Shown here piece after piece: positions 43,150 to 53,186 of a DNA stretch of 64,000 nucleotides. The number at the start of each line of letters is the position of its first letter. Position 1 is the first letter of the stretch. A model generated the notes under the pieces. That model was not told the DNA's origin and ran no database searches. It worked only from the letters and a program-made list of their open reading frames with translations. This DNA is from JAWKUK01 sp041398605 (GTDB lineage: Bacteria > Planctomycetota > UBA1135 > GCA-002686595), in the NCBI GenBank assembly GCA_041398605.1, contig JAWKUK010000020.1, positions 1 to 64,000 on the forward strand, written 5' to 3'. Made by a program: the position numbers and the translations under genes.

Positions 43150-46100
43150 TCGTCTCCGAGAAGCGCGTCCTCGGCTTCGCCGCCGTCGGCATCGCGGCGT
43201 TGATGGCGGTCGTCGTGCTCGACTCCGGCACGAGCTGGGAGGCGCTGGACTCGCGCACAGGCTTCGAGCGTGTGCCCGGGATCGAGCGCCTCGATGAAGC
43301 GCGGGCGACGGGCGACGCACGGCTCGCGATTGAGCTCCTCTCGGAGGCCGGGGGGCTCGCTGGCCCGGAATCGGTGCCCCGGTCGTTCGCGGCCCTCGCG
43401 TTGGAGCTGAGCGTGCCCGCGGCGCTTGACCGCGACGCGCTGGAGCAGCGGCTGATCAATGCGCACACGGACGCGCCCGAGCTGGCGCGCGCTGCGGCGG
43501 ACGCGCGGGAGGCGCGGGCGGCGCTCGGCGGGCTGTGCGCCCCGTCACAGGTCGCGGGCTGGCGCTCCGGCGCGAACCTCGCTGGGGGACAAGCCGAGCG
43601 GGTCGCGCGCGCGGTCATGACGCTCGTGGGTGACGAGGTCATCCACCGCGCCGCGGCGGCCTTCTTCGTGCCTGCCCTGCGCTCTGGCGCGGTCACCGTC
43701 AGTCCCGGGGACGCGCTGCTCGATGCGCCCTACCCCGGACCGAGCGAAGCGAGCAGTCGGGGCGGCGAGCCGATCGGCGCCGCCGGCCCGTCGGAAGGGA
43801 ACGAGCCCGCTTCGGAGGCGCTCGCGCGCGAAGCGCTCGCGCTTGACTTCGTCGCCCTGCGCATCGAAGGCGAGATGGAGGACGGGCGGGCGTTGGTGAC
43901 CCAACGGATGCTCGAGCTCGCGCAGCGCTTCGGCGCCGTGCAGCGGCCGCGCGCGCGCCTGCGCTGGATGGCGCGCGCCTACGCGGCGTCGCCCGAGCGC
44001 GGGGACATCGCGCTGGAGCTCGCCGAAGTCCTCATCAAGATGGACGAGGCCGAGGCTGCCCGCGCGGTCCTCTTGGCGGCGACGAGCGCCGACACGGCGC
44101 TCGCGCGGCGGCTCGCGGAGCTCGGCGCTTGGGGCGGGCTCACGGAGCTCGAGCTCGGAGCGCTCGAGCAGCTCACGACGCTCGGCGCGGCGACCGAGGA
44201 GGACCGCTCCAGGCTCGTCGATCTCTACATGTTCGACGCGCAGCCAGAGCGCGCGCGGCCCCACGCGGAGGCGCTGGCGCGGACGGCGACCTCGATCGCG
44301 GGCCAGGCCTTGCCCATTCAGCTCGCGCTCGAGGTCGGCGACGTCGACGCGGCGCTCGAGGCGCTCGCGCTGCGCCGTCGCGCGGCGCCGGACGAGGACT
44401 ACTGGATTGAGGAAGAGCTGGACCTGCTCGAGCAGGACCTGCGCTTTGACGCGCTCGAGGCGCGCTTGCGCGCGCTCGCGGCGGCTGACCCCGCGCAGTA
44501 CGAGGCGCGCTACGAGTTGCTGCTGCGGCGCAGCTGGCGCCTTGAGCCGCTGCTCGAGCTGCTCATGGCGCGCCTCGCGCGGGACGCGGGCAGCGAGGCC
44601 GATGCTGACGAGGCCCTCGCGCTCGCCCGGCACCTCGGCGCCGGGGCCGTCGTGCGGTCCCTCGTCGAGCGTGACCTCGCGCCGGAGGGCGACTGCGTGC
44701 GCCTCATCTCGCGTATGGACGCGCTCCGCCGCCTCGGGCTCACCGACTTGCGCGCGCGGCTCCTGGACCGGCTGCTCGCGACGCCGATCGATGCAAACAC
44801 GACGCGCGAGGCCCTCGAGGCGCTCGGTCGGAGCTCCTACGATCCGGCGCTGCTGCAGCGCGTGCTCGAGTCGGGCCGTCAGCACGCGGGCGAGCCGGAG
44901 GTGCAACTGGCGCTCCTGGGCGTCCTCGACGCGCACGATCCCACGCGGGCGTTGCGCTTTGCGCGGCTCTTGGCCGCGCAGCGCGCCTCCGATCCAGCGG
45001 CGCAGCAACGCGTCGTCGAGCGCGCGCAATGGGCCAGCGACGAGCCGCTCGAGCTCGCGGCGCGCGAGGCGCTCGCGGCGTGCCTCACCGATGCGGACGC
45101 GGCGCGCCTCAATGACGCTGCGAGGGCGACGTTGGCGGTCAAGTCGGGGCGCTTCGAGTACGCGCTCGGCCTCTGGCGCGGGGTCCTCGGCGCGAGCCGC
45201 ACGGGCCGCAGCCTGCAGCTCGACCCAGAGGTCGCGGAGATCCCGCTGGCGTGGCGCGAGGGCGCGCTCGCGTCCGCCGCGCTCGCGGGGCGCGCGGACG
45301 AGGTCTCGGCCTTCCGGGCGCGGTACAGCACCGGCGCGCCCGACGAGGCGCAGCTCGAGCGCGCTGTCGGCCTGAGCCTCTTTGGGCTGGGCCAATGCGG
45401 CCACGCGGCGCCGTTCCTGGCCCGCGCCGCCGACCTCGCGCCGCTCGACGTCGAGGTCGCGCTGCGCTTGGGTCAATCACTCTCTTGGAGCGACGACCCG
45501 CGCGGCGCCCGCCCCGTGCTCGAGCGCTTGCTCGACCTCCCTGGCGGCGCGACCGTCGAGGCGCGCTTCCTCCTGGCGGAGGTCTACCACGCGCTCAGCC
45601 TGCGCACGTTGGCCGCCCCGCTGTATGAGCAGGTGGTGCAGGAGCACGCCGTCGCCCGCTTGGACGAGCGGCTTTGGTGCGCGCGCTCGCTCGTGCGCCT
45701 CGGCTCGTTCGGCCAGGCCGGGAAGCGCGCGGCGGGGTTGGAGGTCCTGCATGACCTCGCGGCCAGCTCGCCCCCGACGACCAGCGGCGCAGGAGAGGGC
45801 GCTGCGTGGAGCCTGCCGGTCGAAGTGAGCGAGGGGCTGCTCGCGGCGGACGAGCCCGACGAAGCGCGCCGCGTGATCGAGGGCTTCTTGGCGCTGCATC
45901 CCAACCACGCGCGGGCGCACCGCCTCGCTGGTCGCGTCGCGTTGGCGCTCGGTGATCGCGCCGCGGCGATCGACTCGCTCGTTCGCGCGGTGGAGCTCGG
46001 CCGCGCGGCCGGCGCGCCGAGCGATGGCGCTGAGCTGGACCTCGCGCGCGCCTACGACAGCGCCGGCCGCTGGCGCGACGCGCGCGCGGCCACGGCTGCG

Positions 46101-47171
46101 ATGCTGCGCGCGCGCGACAGCGACGGCACGCTCCTGGCCTACGACCAAGACCTCGGTGAACGCCTGGCGGACCTCGGCGGCGCGCTCCTGCGCTGGCGCG
46201 GGATCGGCGACGACTCGTTCACGAGCCTCGGTGTCTTCGGCTCCACGTTGGTCGCAGACGAGCGCTCGAGGCTCGTTGGCGCGGTGCTCTGGCAGTCGTA
46301 CACCGGGCGCGCCAATGCGGTCGACAACGGCGCGACGGACGTCGACGCCTCGTTTGCTTCGGTGCAGCTCGCGTTCGACCGCCGCCGCGCGCCCGACCAG
46401 CGTTGGGCGGTCGGGCTGCACGCGTTCCCCGACGCGCCCGGCGCGGGCAGCCTCGGGGTCTGGGGCGCATACCGGCTCGAGGACGACGTCGCTGGGCGCT
46501 GGAACGCCGAGGGGCGCGTGCACCTCGGCGACCTCTGGGGCGAGCCCTTCGCCGCGGCGGGCCTCGGCGGACGCACCGACGGCGTCGAACTGACGGGCTT
46601 CCGCGCGCTCGGCAGCGCGTGGTGGACGTCTGGTTCCGCGCGTACGGCAGAGGTCTCGATCGACGCGCCGGGCCGCGGCGAAGTCTCGGACACGCTCTTT
46701 GGGGCACGGGTGGCGGTCGGGCGTGTCCTCTCTGCGCACGCGCCGCGCGTCGCAGAGCCGACGGCCTTCGATCGCGTCGGCCCGCTCGGCTTCAGCCCGT
46801 ACCTCGACCCGCGCGCAGCAGCGGGCGCGGACGGCGACCATGTGCAGGTCTACGTCGGCCTCGACCACCAGTCGCTCGGGGGGGGCGCGGACCTCGCGTC
46901 GTTGCTGCCGATCGCAGAGCGAACTTCGTACCTGCTCTTGGGCGGGCGCGTCGACCGTCTCATCGCGCACGAGGTCGGCGGGACGCTCGAGGCCGTCGCT
47001 GGGGTCGAGCTCGAGAGCGGCGACCCGGCGTTGTCCCTCGACGCGGGCGCGACATGGCGGCCTTCGTTCGACCTCGAGGTGCTCGGCCGGGTCGGGGCCG
47101 GCCAGGCCCTCGGCCGCAGCGGCGCCGAGACGGAGCTCCGCATCCTCTTGGGAATCCAGCTCAGGCGATGA
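43146..47171 (+). CDS. pelB: PelB-like TPR/outer-membrane export porin
   Basis: 1341 residues. N-terminal hydrophobic anchor (FAAVGIAALMAVVVL), then about 900 residues of TPR-like helical pairs, and from about residue 1000 a beta-barrel region with alternating strands ending in LSLDAGATWRPSFDLEVLGRVGAGQALGRSGAETELRILLGIQLRR, whose last residue pair is not the usual aromatic terminal residue. In Pseudomonas, PelB is 1193 residues with 19 TPRs and a 16-stranded barrel that exports Pel. The four-base overlaps with pelA and pelD fit one translationally coupled operon. Little sequence identity to the characterised PelB is expected, so the assignment rests mostly on architecture and context. Confidence 0.8.
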   Translation: MIVSEKRVLGFAAVGIAALMAVVVLDSGTSWEALDSRTGFERVPGIERLDEARATGDARLAIELLSEAGGLAGPESVPRSFAALALELSVPAALDRDALEQRLINAHTDAPELARAAADAREARAALGGLCAPSQVAGWRSGANLAGGQAERVARAVMTLVGDEVIHRAAAAFFVPALRSGAVTVSPGDALLDAPYPGPSEASSRGGEPIGAAGPSEGNEPASEALAREALALDFVALRIEGEMEDGRALVTQRMLELAQRFGAVQRPRARLRWMARAYAASPERGDIALELAEVLIKMDEAEAARAVLLAATSADTALARRLAELGAWGGLTELELGALEQLTTLGAATEEDRSRLVDLYMFDAQPERARPHAEALARTATSIAGQALPIQLALEVGDVDAALEALALRRRAAPDEDYWIEEELDLLEQDLRFDALEARLRALAAADPAQYEARYELLLRRSWRLEPLLELLMARLARDAGSEADADEALALARHLGAGAVVRSLVERDLAPEGDCVRLISRMDALRRLGLTDLRARLLDRLLATPIDANTTREALEALGRSSYDPALLQRVLESGRQHAGEPEVQLALLGVLDAHDPTRALRFARLLAAQRASDPAAQQRVVERAQWASDEPLELAAREALAACLTDADAARLNDAARATLAVKSGRFEYALGLWRGVLGASRTGRSLQLDPEVAEIPLAWREGALASAALAGRADEVSAFRARYSTGAPDEAQLERAVGLSLFGLGQCGHAAPFLARAADLAPLDVEVALRLGQSLSWSDDPRGARPVLERLLDLPGGATVEARFLLAEVYHALSLRTLAAPLYEQVVQEHAVARLDERLWCARSLVRLGSFGQAGKRAAGLEVLHDLAASSPPTTSGAGEGAAWSLPVEVSEGLLAADEPDEARRVIEGFLALHPNHARAHRLAGRVALALGDRAAAIDSLVRAVELGRAAGAPSDGAELDLARAYDSAGRWRDARAATAAMLRARDSDGTLLAYDQDLGERLADLGGALLRWRGIGDDSFTSLGVFGSTLVADERSRLVGAVLWQSYTGRANAVDNGATDVDASFASVQLAFDRRRAPDQRWAVGLHAFPDAPGAGSLGVWGAYRLEDDVAGRWNAEGRVHLGDLWGEPFAAAGLGGRTDGVELTGFRALGSAWWTSGSARTAEVSIDAPGRGEVSDTLFGARVAVGRVLSAHAPRVAEPTAFDRVGPLGFSPYLDPRAAAGADGDHVQVYVGLDHQSLGGGADLASLLPIAERTSYLLLGGRVDRLIAHEVGGTLEAVAGVELESGDPALSLDAGATWRPSFDLEVLGRVGAGQALGRSGAETELRILLGIQLRR

Positions 47172-49063
47172 ACGCGAACGACTATCAGTTCCGGCCCAAC
47201 GAGGTGCCTGAGGCGCTGCGCGCGACCGACGTCTGGTGGCGGGAGACGCTGCTGCGAGTCGCGCTGCTCATGTGCGCGGCGCTGGGCCTCGAGTGGCTGT
47301 TCTACGGGGGGCCATTGGCTGCCTTCGGTCGGCACCCGCACCCCTATTGGATCATCGTCCTGCCGCTCGCGGCGGCGCGTGGGCTCGTCGCGGGCCTCGT
47401 GGGCGCGGGCGTCGGCGGGGTCCTGGTGCTCGTCGCCGCGACCTTGCAGCTCCCGAACGACCAGCCCATCCTGCCGGCGCTGACGGCGGCGCTCGTCGAG
47501 CCGCTGCTGTTCGTCACGGTCGCCGTGATCGTCGGCGAGCTCTGTGACGGCGTGCGCTCGGCGCTGCGCGACGTGGAAGCGGACCGCTTGGACATGGCGG
47601 AGACGCTCGAGCGTGTGCGCTATGAGCGTGATGTGCTCGAGTCGACGGCGCGCGAGCTGGAGCGCCGGCTCGCGTACGGCCCCGCCGATGTGGGCGGGCT
47701 GATCGGCGCGGCGCGGCGGATGGAGGGCGCGGACGTCCAAGGGCTGTACTCGATCACGCTGGACCTCGTCTTGGAGCACGTCGGCGACGCGGCCTCGATC
47801 GTCGAGCTCGGGTCGGATGGCAGCATGGTGCTGGCGCGCGCGCGCGGCGGCGTCGGCGCCGACAACGACCGGGACATGGGCCTCGTGCTCCACTCGCCGC
47901 TCGTTCGAGACGCATGGCTCCGTGGCGAGCCGGTCAATGCGTACGGGCTTGGCGCGGGGGAGCTCCCCCCGGGGCCGCGGATGGTCGCGCCGCTGTTTGA
48001 CCATGCGCGCGCCGTCCGGGCGCTGTTGCTCTTGGACGACTTGGCGCCGGAGCGCCTCGGTCCGGGCACGTTCCGCACGTTTGTCGAGCTCGCCGATTGG
48101 GCCTCGAGCGGCCTCGCGCGCCTCGCGCTCGGCGCGGCGCCGTTGACCGCGGCCGCCGTCGGCGGCGGCGCGCAGGTCGGGGTCTTCGCGCCGCACCGGC
48201 TCGGCAGCCCAGGCGGGTTGCAGCTGCGGCTCGACCGCGAGTTTGCGCGCTGCGATCGCCACGCGCTGAACCTGGCGGTCCTCGGCGTGCAGTTCGCGCT
48301 CGACGGCGAGCGCGCGGAGGGCGTCAACGAGCGGCTCGACAGCGCCGTCGTGGAGCTCTTGGGCCGCGGGCTGCGCGCGTCGGACGGCTTGCACGCGTTT
48401 GGGTTCCCGGGCTGCTACGCCGTGGTGCTCGCGGGCGCGGACATGCGCGGCGCAGCCGTCGCTCGGGCGCGGCTCGAGGCCGGCGCGCTCGCGATCGAGC
48501 GGCGCCTCGGCGTCGGCGCACGGATCCACGTCGTCGGCCCAGAGCAGGGCGAGGTCACCGCGAGCCACGTGCTCGAGACGCTCGCCAAGCGCTTCCGGGC
48601 GGAGGCGCGCCGCCCCCTCGGGATCCCGGAGCGCGCGCCCATCGACGCTGCGCGGCTGGGCTCCCTGGAGGACCTCGTCGAGCGCATCGCGTGCGAAGCG
48701 GTGCTCGAACGCCGCTACGGGCTGCCCTACCAGATCGTCGAGGTGCGCCTGGAGCCCGGCGGCGTCGTGACGCCCCAAGAGCGCTCGACCGAGCGTGACG
48801 GCGACCGCCTGCCGGAGGCCGTCGCGCGGGCCGCTTCGAAGTCCATGCGCGGCGGCGCGGAGGCGTTCGGGCTCGGGGCCGGGCGCTATGCGTACCTCTT
48901 GCCTGGGCTCGCATCGAGCGAGTCCGAGCACGTCCTGCGGCGCTTCGAAGCGGCCTTGAGCGCCGAGGGCGCGCCCGCGACCGTGCAGAAGGTCTTTGAC
49001 TCCGAAGGGCGCGCGGACGTCGATGTCCTCGTCCGGACTTTGCGCGGAGGGCGCGCGGCGTGA
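47168..49063 (+). CDS. pelD: PelD-like c-di-GMP receptor with two GGDEF-like domains
   Basis: 631 residues from ATG 47168 (ATGA overlap), longer than Pseudomonas PelD (~455). Membrane segments (about 25-130), a coiled region and a GAF-like domain (about 190-330) precede a first GGDEF-like domain starting near GGLQLRLDREFARCDRHALNLAVLGVQF. Its active loop is GFPGC, not GGDEF, while the I-site R403-A-S-D406 is intact at exactly the RxxD-x5 spacing. A second GGDEF-like fold follows (YGLPYQIVEVRL, then FGLGAGRYAYLLPG) with no RxxD. PelD is the inner-membrane subunit that senses c-di-GMP and switches on Pel synthesis with PelE, PelF and PelG. Confidence 0.85.
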   Translation: MNANDYQFRPNEVPEALRATDVWWRETLLRVALLMCAALGLEWLFYGGPLAAFGRHPHPYWIIVLPLAAARGLVAGLVGAGVGGVLVLVAATLQLPNDQPILPALTAALVEPLLFVTVAVIVGELCDGVRSALRDVEADRLDMAETLERVRYERDVLESTARELERRLAYGPADVGGLIGAARRMEGADVQGLYSITLDLVLEHVGDAASIVELGSDGSMVLARARGGVGADNDRDMGLVLHSPLVRDAWLRGEPVNAYGLGAGELPPGPRMVAPLFDHARAVRALLLLDDLAPERLGPGTFRTFVELADWASSGLARLALGAAPLTAAAVGGGAQVGVFAPHRLGSPGGLQLRLDREFARCDRHALNLAVLGVQFALDGERAEGVNERLDSAVVELLGRGLRASDGLHAFGFPGCYAVVLAGADMRGAAVARARLEAGALAIERRLGVGARIHVVGPEQGEVTASHVLETLAKRFRAEARRPLGIPERAPIDAARLGSLEDLVERIACEAVLERRYGLPYQIVEVRLEPGGVVTPQERSTERDGDRLPEAVARAASKSMRGGAEAFGLGAGRYAYLLPGLASSESEHVLRRFEAALSAEGAPATVQKVFDSEGRADVDVLVRTLRGGRAA

Positions 49064-50112
49064 GCGCTCACGTTGGACCCTCGCGGTACGTCGCGCTCGC
49101 GACGGTGTGCGAGCTCGGCGCGCTCGCGCTCTTGCTCGCGGCGCCGGCGGCGTGGCTCGCGTGGGCGCTGCCGCTTAGCCTGCTCGCCCACGGCGCCGCT
49201 GCGCTCGCTGCGGCGCGCGCGGCGCGTCGGCGCGCGCCGACCACCCGGGCCGAGCAGGACCTCGTGTTGGTCGTGGCCTTTGGCCTGCCCGTCATCGGGC
49301 CGCTGTTCGCGTGGCTCGTGCCGCGTCCGGCCCACACGGAGTCCCTGCCCGACGCACACGAAGTCTTCGAGGCGACGCGCGGCTCGCGCCAGCCGGCGCG
49401 CCTCCCGCTCTCGGGCGATTGGAGCGCGGACGTTCGGGCTCGGCTCGATGTCGAGAGCCACCTCGACGTGTTGCGCTTCGGTGACCGCACGCTGCGCGCG
49501 AACCTCGTCCACAAGCTCGCAGAGCGCGGGACGCCGCGTGATCTCGCGCTCCTGCGGAGGGTGCTCGAGGACCCAGAAGAAGAGCTGCGGATCCAAGCGT
49601 TCTTGCACCTGCGCGAGGCCCGCAACGTGCACATCGAGGCGGTGGGCGCGCTGCGCGTCACGGCCGAGGGCACCGGCGACCCGAGCGCCTGGCTCGCCGC
49701 CGCGCGCGGCCACTTGCAGTTCGCGGAGAGCGGCGCGTTGGACCCCGCCCTTGTGCGCTTTGAGCTCGTGCGCGCGCTCGAGGCGACGCGTCGGATCCAG
49801 GCGCTCGAGCTGCGCCGTGAGGCGCTGGCCCTCGAGCTGCGCATCCTGGGGCGCCTCGGCTGCAAAGCGGAGGCGGAACAGACGCTCGCCGCCCTCGGCG
49901 AAGACCTCGACTCCGTTCTGCTCGAGATGCCCGATGTCTTGATCGCGTGGGCCGAGGTCGCGTTCCGCGCGGCAGATCTCACGGCCGTGCGCTCGGCTGC
50001 GCGTGTGTTGGAGCGGACGGGCGCGGCCGTGCCTGAGTGGATGGTGGCGCTGCGCGTCGCGGAGGCCTCGGCTTCGAGCTCGGTGAGCGAGGAGGCTGCG
50101 CTTGTCCACTAG
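49060..50112 (+). CDS. pelE: PelE-like inner-membrane scaffold protein
   Basis: 350 residues, GTG start overlapping the pelD stop. Two N-terminal membrane segments (about 10-48 and 69-86) and then a helical, TPR-like cytosolic domain (LRREALALELRILGRLGCKAEAEQTLAAL). PelE stabilises the PelDEFG synthase complex and binds the glycosyltransferase PelF. The end overlaps the pelF start by 11 bases. Order and architecture give the call, as PelE sequences are poorly conserved. Confidence 0.8.
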   Translation: MSAHVGPSRYVALATVCELGALALLLAAPAAWLAWALPLSLLAHGAAALAAARAARRRAPTTRAEQDLVLVVAFGLPVIGPLFAWLVPRPAHTESLPDAHEVFEATRGSRQPARLPLSGDWSADVRARLDVESHLDVLRFGDRTLRANLVHKLAERGTPRDLALLRRVLEDPEEELRIQAFLHLREARNVHIEAVGALRVTAEGTGDPSAWLAAARGHLQFAESGALDPALVRFELVRALEATRRIQALELRREALALELRILGRLGCKAEAEQTLAALGEDLDSVLLEMPDVLIAWAEVAFRAADLTAVRSAARVLERTGAAVPEWMVALRVAEASASSSVSEEAALVH

Positions 50113-51670
50113 CGGCGAAGGAGCCCCGCACGGCGCAGCCGCCGCTGACGTCTGCCTCGTGCTCGAAGGGACCTATCCCTACGTGCTCGGCGGCGTCAGC
50201 GCGTGGGTCCACCACCTCGTGCGGGACCTCAGCCACTTGACGTTCCACGTCTGGTACATCGGCGCCGACGACGAGGCGCTCAGCCGTGACTTCGTCTACA
50301 CGCTGCCGCCGAACGTGATCGGCCTCGACGCTGTGCCGCTGCTGCGCAAGCCCGCGCCGCCGCGCGCGTTCGGTCGCATGCGGCGCGGGGCCCCGGAGTT
50401 CGCGGTCGACGGGTGGGCAGGCATGCTGCCCGACTTGATCAGCGCGCTGCTCGGCCGCGGCCGATCGGCGTTTGGCGCCGCGCTCGCTCGGCGCGCGCGC
50501 ATCGAATGGCCAGCGGTGCCCGCGCGTGAGGTGCTCGCGCATCCACGCGCCTACGCCGAGCTCTTGCGTGTCTACGAAGCCGAGGCGTCACACGAGGCGT
50601 TCGAGACGTTCTTTTGGACCTGGGTGAGCTCGCTCACGCCCGTCCTAGAGCTCTTGAGCGTCCCCGTCCCGCCGGCGCGTCTCTATCACACGGTCTCGAC
50701 CGGCTACGCCGGCCTGCTCGCGGCCCGCGCGCGCTACGAGACCGGGCGGCCGATGCTCTTGACGGAGCACGGGATCTATACGAAGGAGCGCCGCGTGGAG
50801 ATCGGGCAGGCGCGTTGGATCGAGTGCGTGGACGATGGCCGCGAGCTCGCCTCGCGTCGGCCGCCCTACTTCCGCCGCTGGTGGAACCGCATGTTCGAAG
50901 GGATGAGCCACGTCGCGTATGCCGCGGCCGAGGAGATCCTGACGATCCACCAAGGCAACACCGCGCTGCAGCTCGCCGACGGCGCAGATCAACGCAAGCT
51001 GCGGGTCATCTCGAACGGGATCGACGCTGCGCGGATCCGCCTTGCAGCGGACGCGGCTGCGCCTCGCGCGGCGGGCGCCCCGTTCACGATCGGCTTTGTC
51101 GGGCGCGTCGCGCCGATCAAGGACCTCGAGACGCTGTTGGACGCCCTGGCGCTCGTGCGGCTCGAGCGCCCGGACGCCGTGCTCCGGATCCTCGGTCCGA
51201 CCGCTGAAGACGCCGACTATGTCGCGCGCTGCGAGCGCCACGCCGAGCGCCTTGGGCTCGTAGGGGCGGCGACCTTCGAGGGCCCGGTCGATGTGGCGCA
51301 GGAGCTCCCGACGCTGGACGTGATGGTCCTGACGAGCATCTCCGAAGCTCAACCCCTCGTGCTCCTGGAGGCGGGCGCAGCGGGGGTGCCCGTTGTCGCC
51401 ACAGAGGTCGGCGCGTGCCGCGAGCTCGTGCATGGCCGCGCCGGCGCGGACCGTGGCCTCGGCGCGTCCGGGCTCCTGACCCCGATCGGCTCGCCGCGCG
51501 CCACGGCGGACGCGCTGCTGCGGCTCGCGCGCGACCCTGCGCTGCGGGCGCGGATGGGGGCGGTCGGCCGCGAGCGTGTCACGCGCTTCTACGGCGCGGG
51601 AGAGATGCTCGAGGGTTACGACGAGGTGTATCGAAGGCTGATCGCGACACGCATGGGGGAGGCGGCCTGA
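50102..51670 (+). CDS. pelF: PelF glycosyltransferase (GT4)
   Basis: 522 residues from a TTG that overlaps pelE. The N-terminal signature CLVLEGTYPYVLGGVSAWVHHLVRDLS is the hallmark of PelF, followed by TVSTGYAGLLAARARYETGRPMLLTEHGIYTKERRVEI and the donor-site motif SEAQPLVLLEAGAAGVPVVATEVGACREL (about 420-445), with E-x7-E. PelF polymerises the Pel chain from UDP-GalNAc/UDP-GlcNAc in the cytosol. Strongest single evidence for the identity of the operon. Confidence 0.95.
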   Translation: MSTSGEGAPHGAAAADVCLVLEGTYPYVLGGVSAWVHHLVRDLSHLTFHVWYIGADDEALSRDFVYTLPPNVIGLDAVPLLRKPAPPRAFGRMRRGAPEFAVDGWAGMLPDLISALLGRGRSAFGAALARRARIEWPAVPAREVLAHPRAYAELLRVYEAEASHEAFETFFWTWVSSLTPVLELLSVPVPPARLYHTVSTGYAGLLAARARYETGRPMLLTEHGIYTKERRVEIGQARWIECVDDGRELASRRPPYFRRWWNRMFEGMSHVAYAAAEEILTIHQGNTALQLADGADQRKLRVISNGIDAARIRLAADAAAPRAAGAPFTIGFVGRVAPIKDLETLLDALALVRLERPDAVLRILGPTAEDADYVARCERHAERLGLVGAATFEGPVDVAQELPTLDVMVLTSISEAQPLVLLEAGAAGVPVVATEVGACRELVHGRAGADRGLGASGLLTPIGSPRATADALLRLARDPALRARMGAVGRERVTRFYGAGEMLEGYDEVYRRLIATRMGEAA

Positions 51671-53142
51671 TGGCAGGGATCGGCTTCGAGCTGCGAGGCG
51701 CTGTGGCGCCGGACGCAGGGATCGTGGATCGGTTGCGTGCTTGGACGGCCGCGGGGCTCATCTCGTCCGGGCCGTGGTTCGCGACCGTCGCGGTGCTGCT
51801 CTACTTGCACTTGGCGGCGCCCTTCATGGCGCGGACCGAGGAGTACCAGCTCTTCCGCGGCATCGTCACGTATTCATTCGCGTTCAGCCTGCTGCTGGTC
51901 GGGCTCGTGCAGATGCCGATCACGCGCAAGCTCGCGGATCAAATGTGGCTGCGTCAGCACGACCGTGTCCTGCCCGGCTTTGTCGCCACCTTGGCGGCGA
52001 CCGCGTGCGTGCAAGTGCCCGTCGGGGCCTGGTTCGTGTCGCTCCTAGGCGTGGGGCGCGGGGCTGGGCTCCTGGCCGTGGCGTTGTACGTCGTCTGCAC
52101 CTGGACCTGGGTCGCGCTCGTCTGGCTCGGCGCCACGCGCGACTACGCCAGCGTCTTGCGGGCCTACGCGATGGGGGGCGGCGCGACGGTCGGCGCGACG
52201 ATCGTCCCTGCGCTCTTGCGGACGCTGACCGGGGACCCGGAGGGCCGGTTCTTGCTCGACGGGCTCGGGGGCCTGTTGCTCGTCTTCACGCTGGGGCAGG
52301 CCACGACTTTGCTGCTGCTGTGCGCCGCGATCGCGCGCGGGGTCCGGCCGAGCGACCGACGCGGACCCGAGGCGCTCGAGGGCGTCGCGCGCTTCGGCGC
52401 GCTCCTCTTGCTCGGCGCGCTCTACAACGTCGGGATGTGGGCGGACAAGTTTGTGTTCTGGGTCGTGGATGGGGTCACGTTGGTCGGGCCGCTACGGTCG
52501 CACCCCCTCTACGACTCGTGCTCCTTCCTCGCCTATGCCACCGTGGTGCCGGCGCTCGCGCTGCACCTCGTGCGGACAGAGACGGGCTTCTACGAGCGCT
52601 ACCGCGACTTCTACGACTCGATCAGCGGCGGCGGGACGCTGCGTGAGGTCCGCGCGGCGAGGGACCGCATGCTGGCGACGCTGCGTGGCTCCGTCGTGCG
52701 CCTCGTGCGTGTCCAAGCCTGGTTCAGCGCCGCGGCGATCGCGCTGGCGCCCGAGGTGCTGCAGCGCCTCGGTATGCCGCCGGCCGCGGTGCCTGTCTTC
52801 CGCGTCTTGGCCGTCGGCGCGTACTTCCATGTGCTGTTCCTGTTGACGTTGCTCGTGCTGCTCTACTTCGATCGGCGCGCGACCGCGCTGCGCGCTGTCG
52901 CGACGTTCGCGGCGCTGAACACGATCCTGCCTTTGGGGGCTGCGCTCGGCGACCCAGGCGCATACGGCGTTGGATACACGTTGGCTGCGATCGGCGGCCT
53001 CGTCGTCGGTTTCCTTGGGCTCCAGCGGGACCTCGCGCGGCTCGAGTACCTGACGTTCTCCGGCGAGCTGTCGCGGCTGCCGCAAGCCGAGGCGCCGGGA
53101 GTGGAAGGCGGATGCCCCGCGTCGTCGCCGTCCCACGCGTGA
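51670..53142 (+). CDS. pelG: PelG polysaccharide transporter/flippase
   Basis: 490 residues, ATG overlapping the pelF stop. MAGIGFELRGAV and AGLISSGPWFATV at the N terminus are PelG signatures; about 12 membrane segments follow, with a soluble loop around 290-330 (KFVFWVVDGV, LYDSCSFLAYATVVP) and a polytopic C terminus. PelG moves the growing chain across the inner membrane, with PelD, PelE and PelF. Last gene of the operon; the next gene is separated by 204 bases containing a tandem repeat. Confidence 0.95.
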   Translation: MAGIGFELRGAVAPDAGIVDRLRAWTAAGLISSGPWFATVAVLLYLHLAAPFMARTEEYQLFRGIVTYSFAFSLLLVGLVQMPITRKLADQMWLRQHDRVLPGFVATLAATACVQVPVGAWFVSLLGVGRGAGLLAVALYVVCTWTWVALVWLGATRDYASVLRAYAMGGGATVGATIVPALLRTLTGDPEGRFLLDGLGGLLLVFTLGQATTLLLLCAAIARGVRPSDRRGPEALEGVARFGALLLLGALYNVGMWADKFVFWVVDGVTLVGPLRSHPLYDSCSFLAYATVVPALALHLVRTETGFYERYRDFYDSISGGGTLREVRAARDRMLATLRGSVVRLVRVQAWFSAAAIALAPEVLQRLGMPPAAVPVFRVLAVGAYFHVLFLLTLLVLLYFDRRATALRAVATFAALNTILPLGAALGDPGAYGVGYTLAAIGGLVVGFLGLQRDLARLEYLTFSGELSRLPQAEAPGVEGGCPASSPSHA

Positions 53143-53186
53143 GGTGAGCGGCCCAGCCGCCTGTGTCTCAATCTCCCTTCAGCGGC

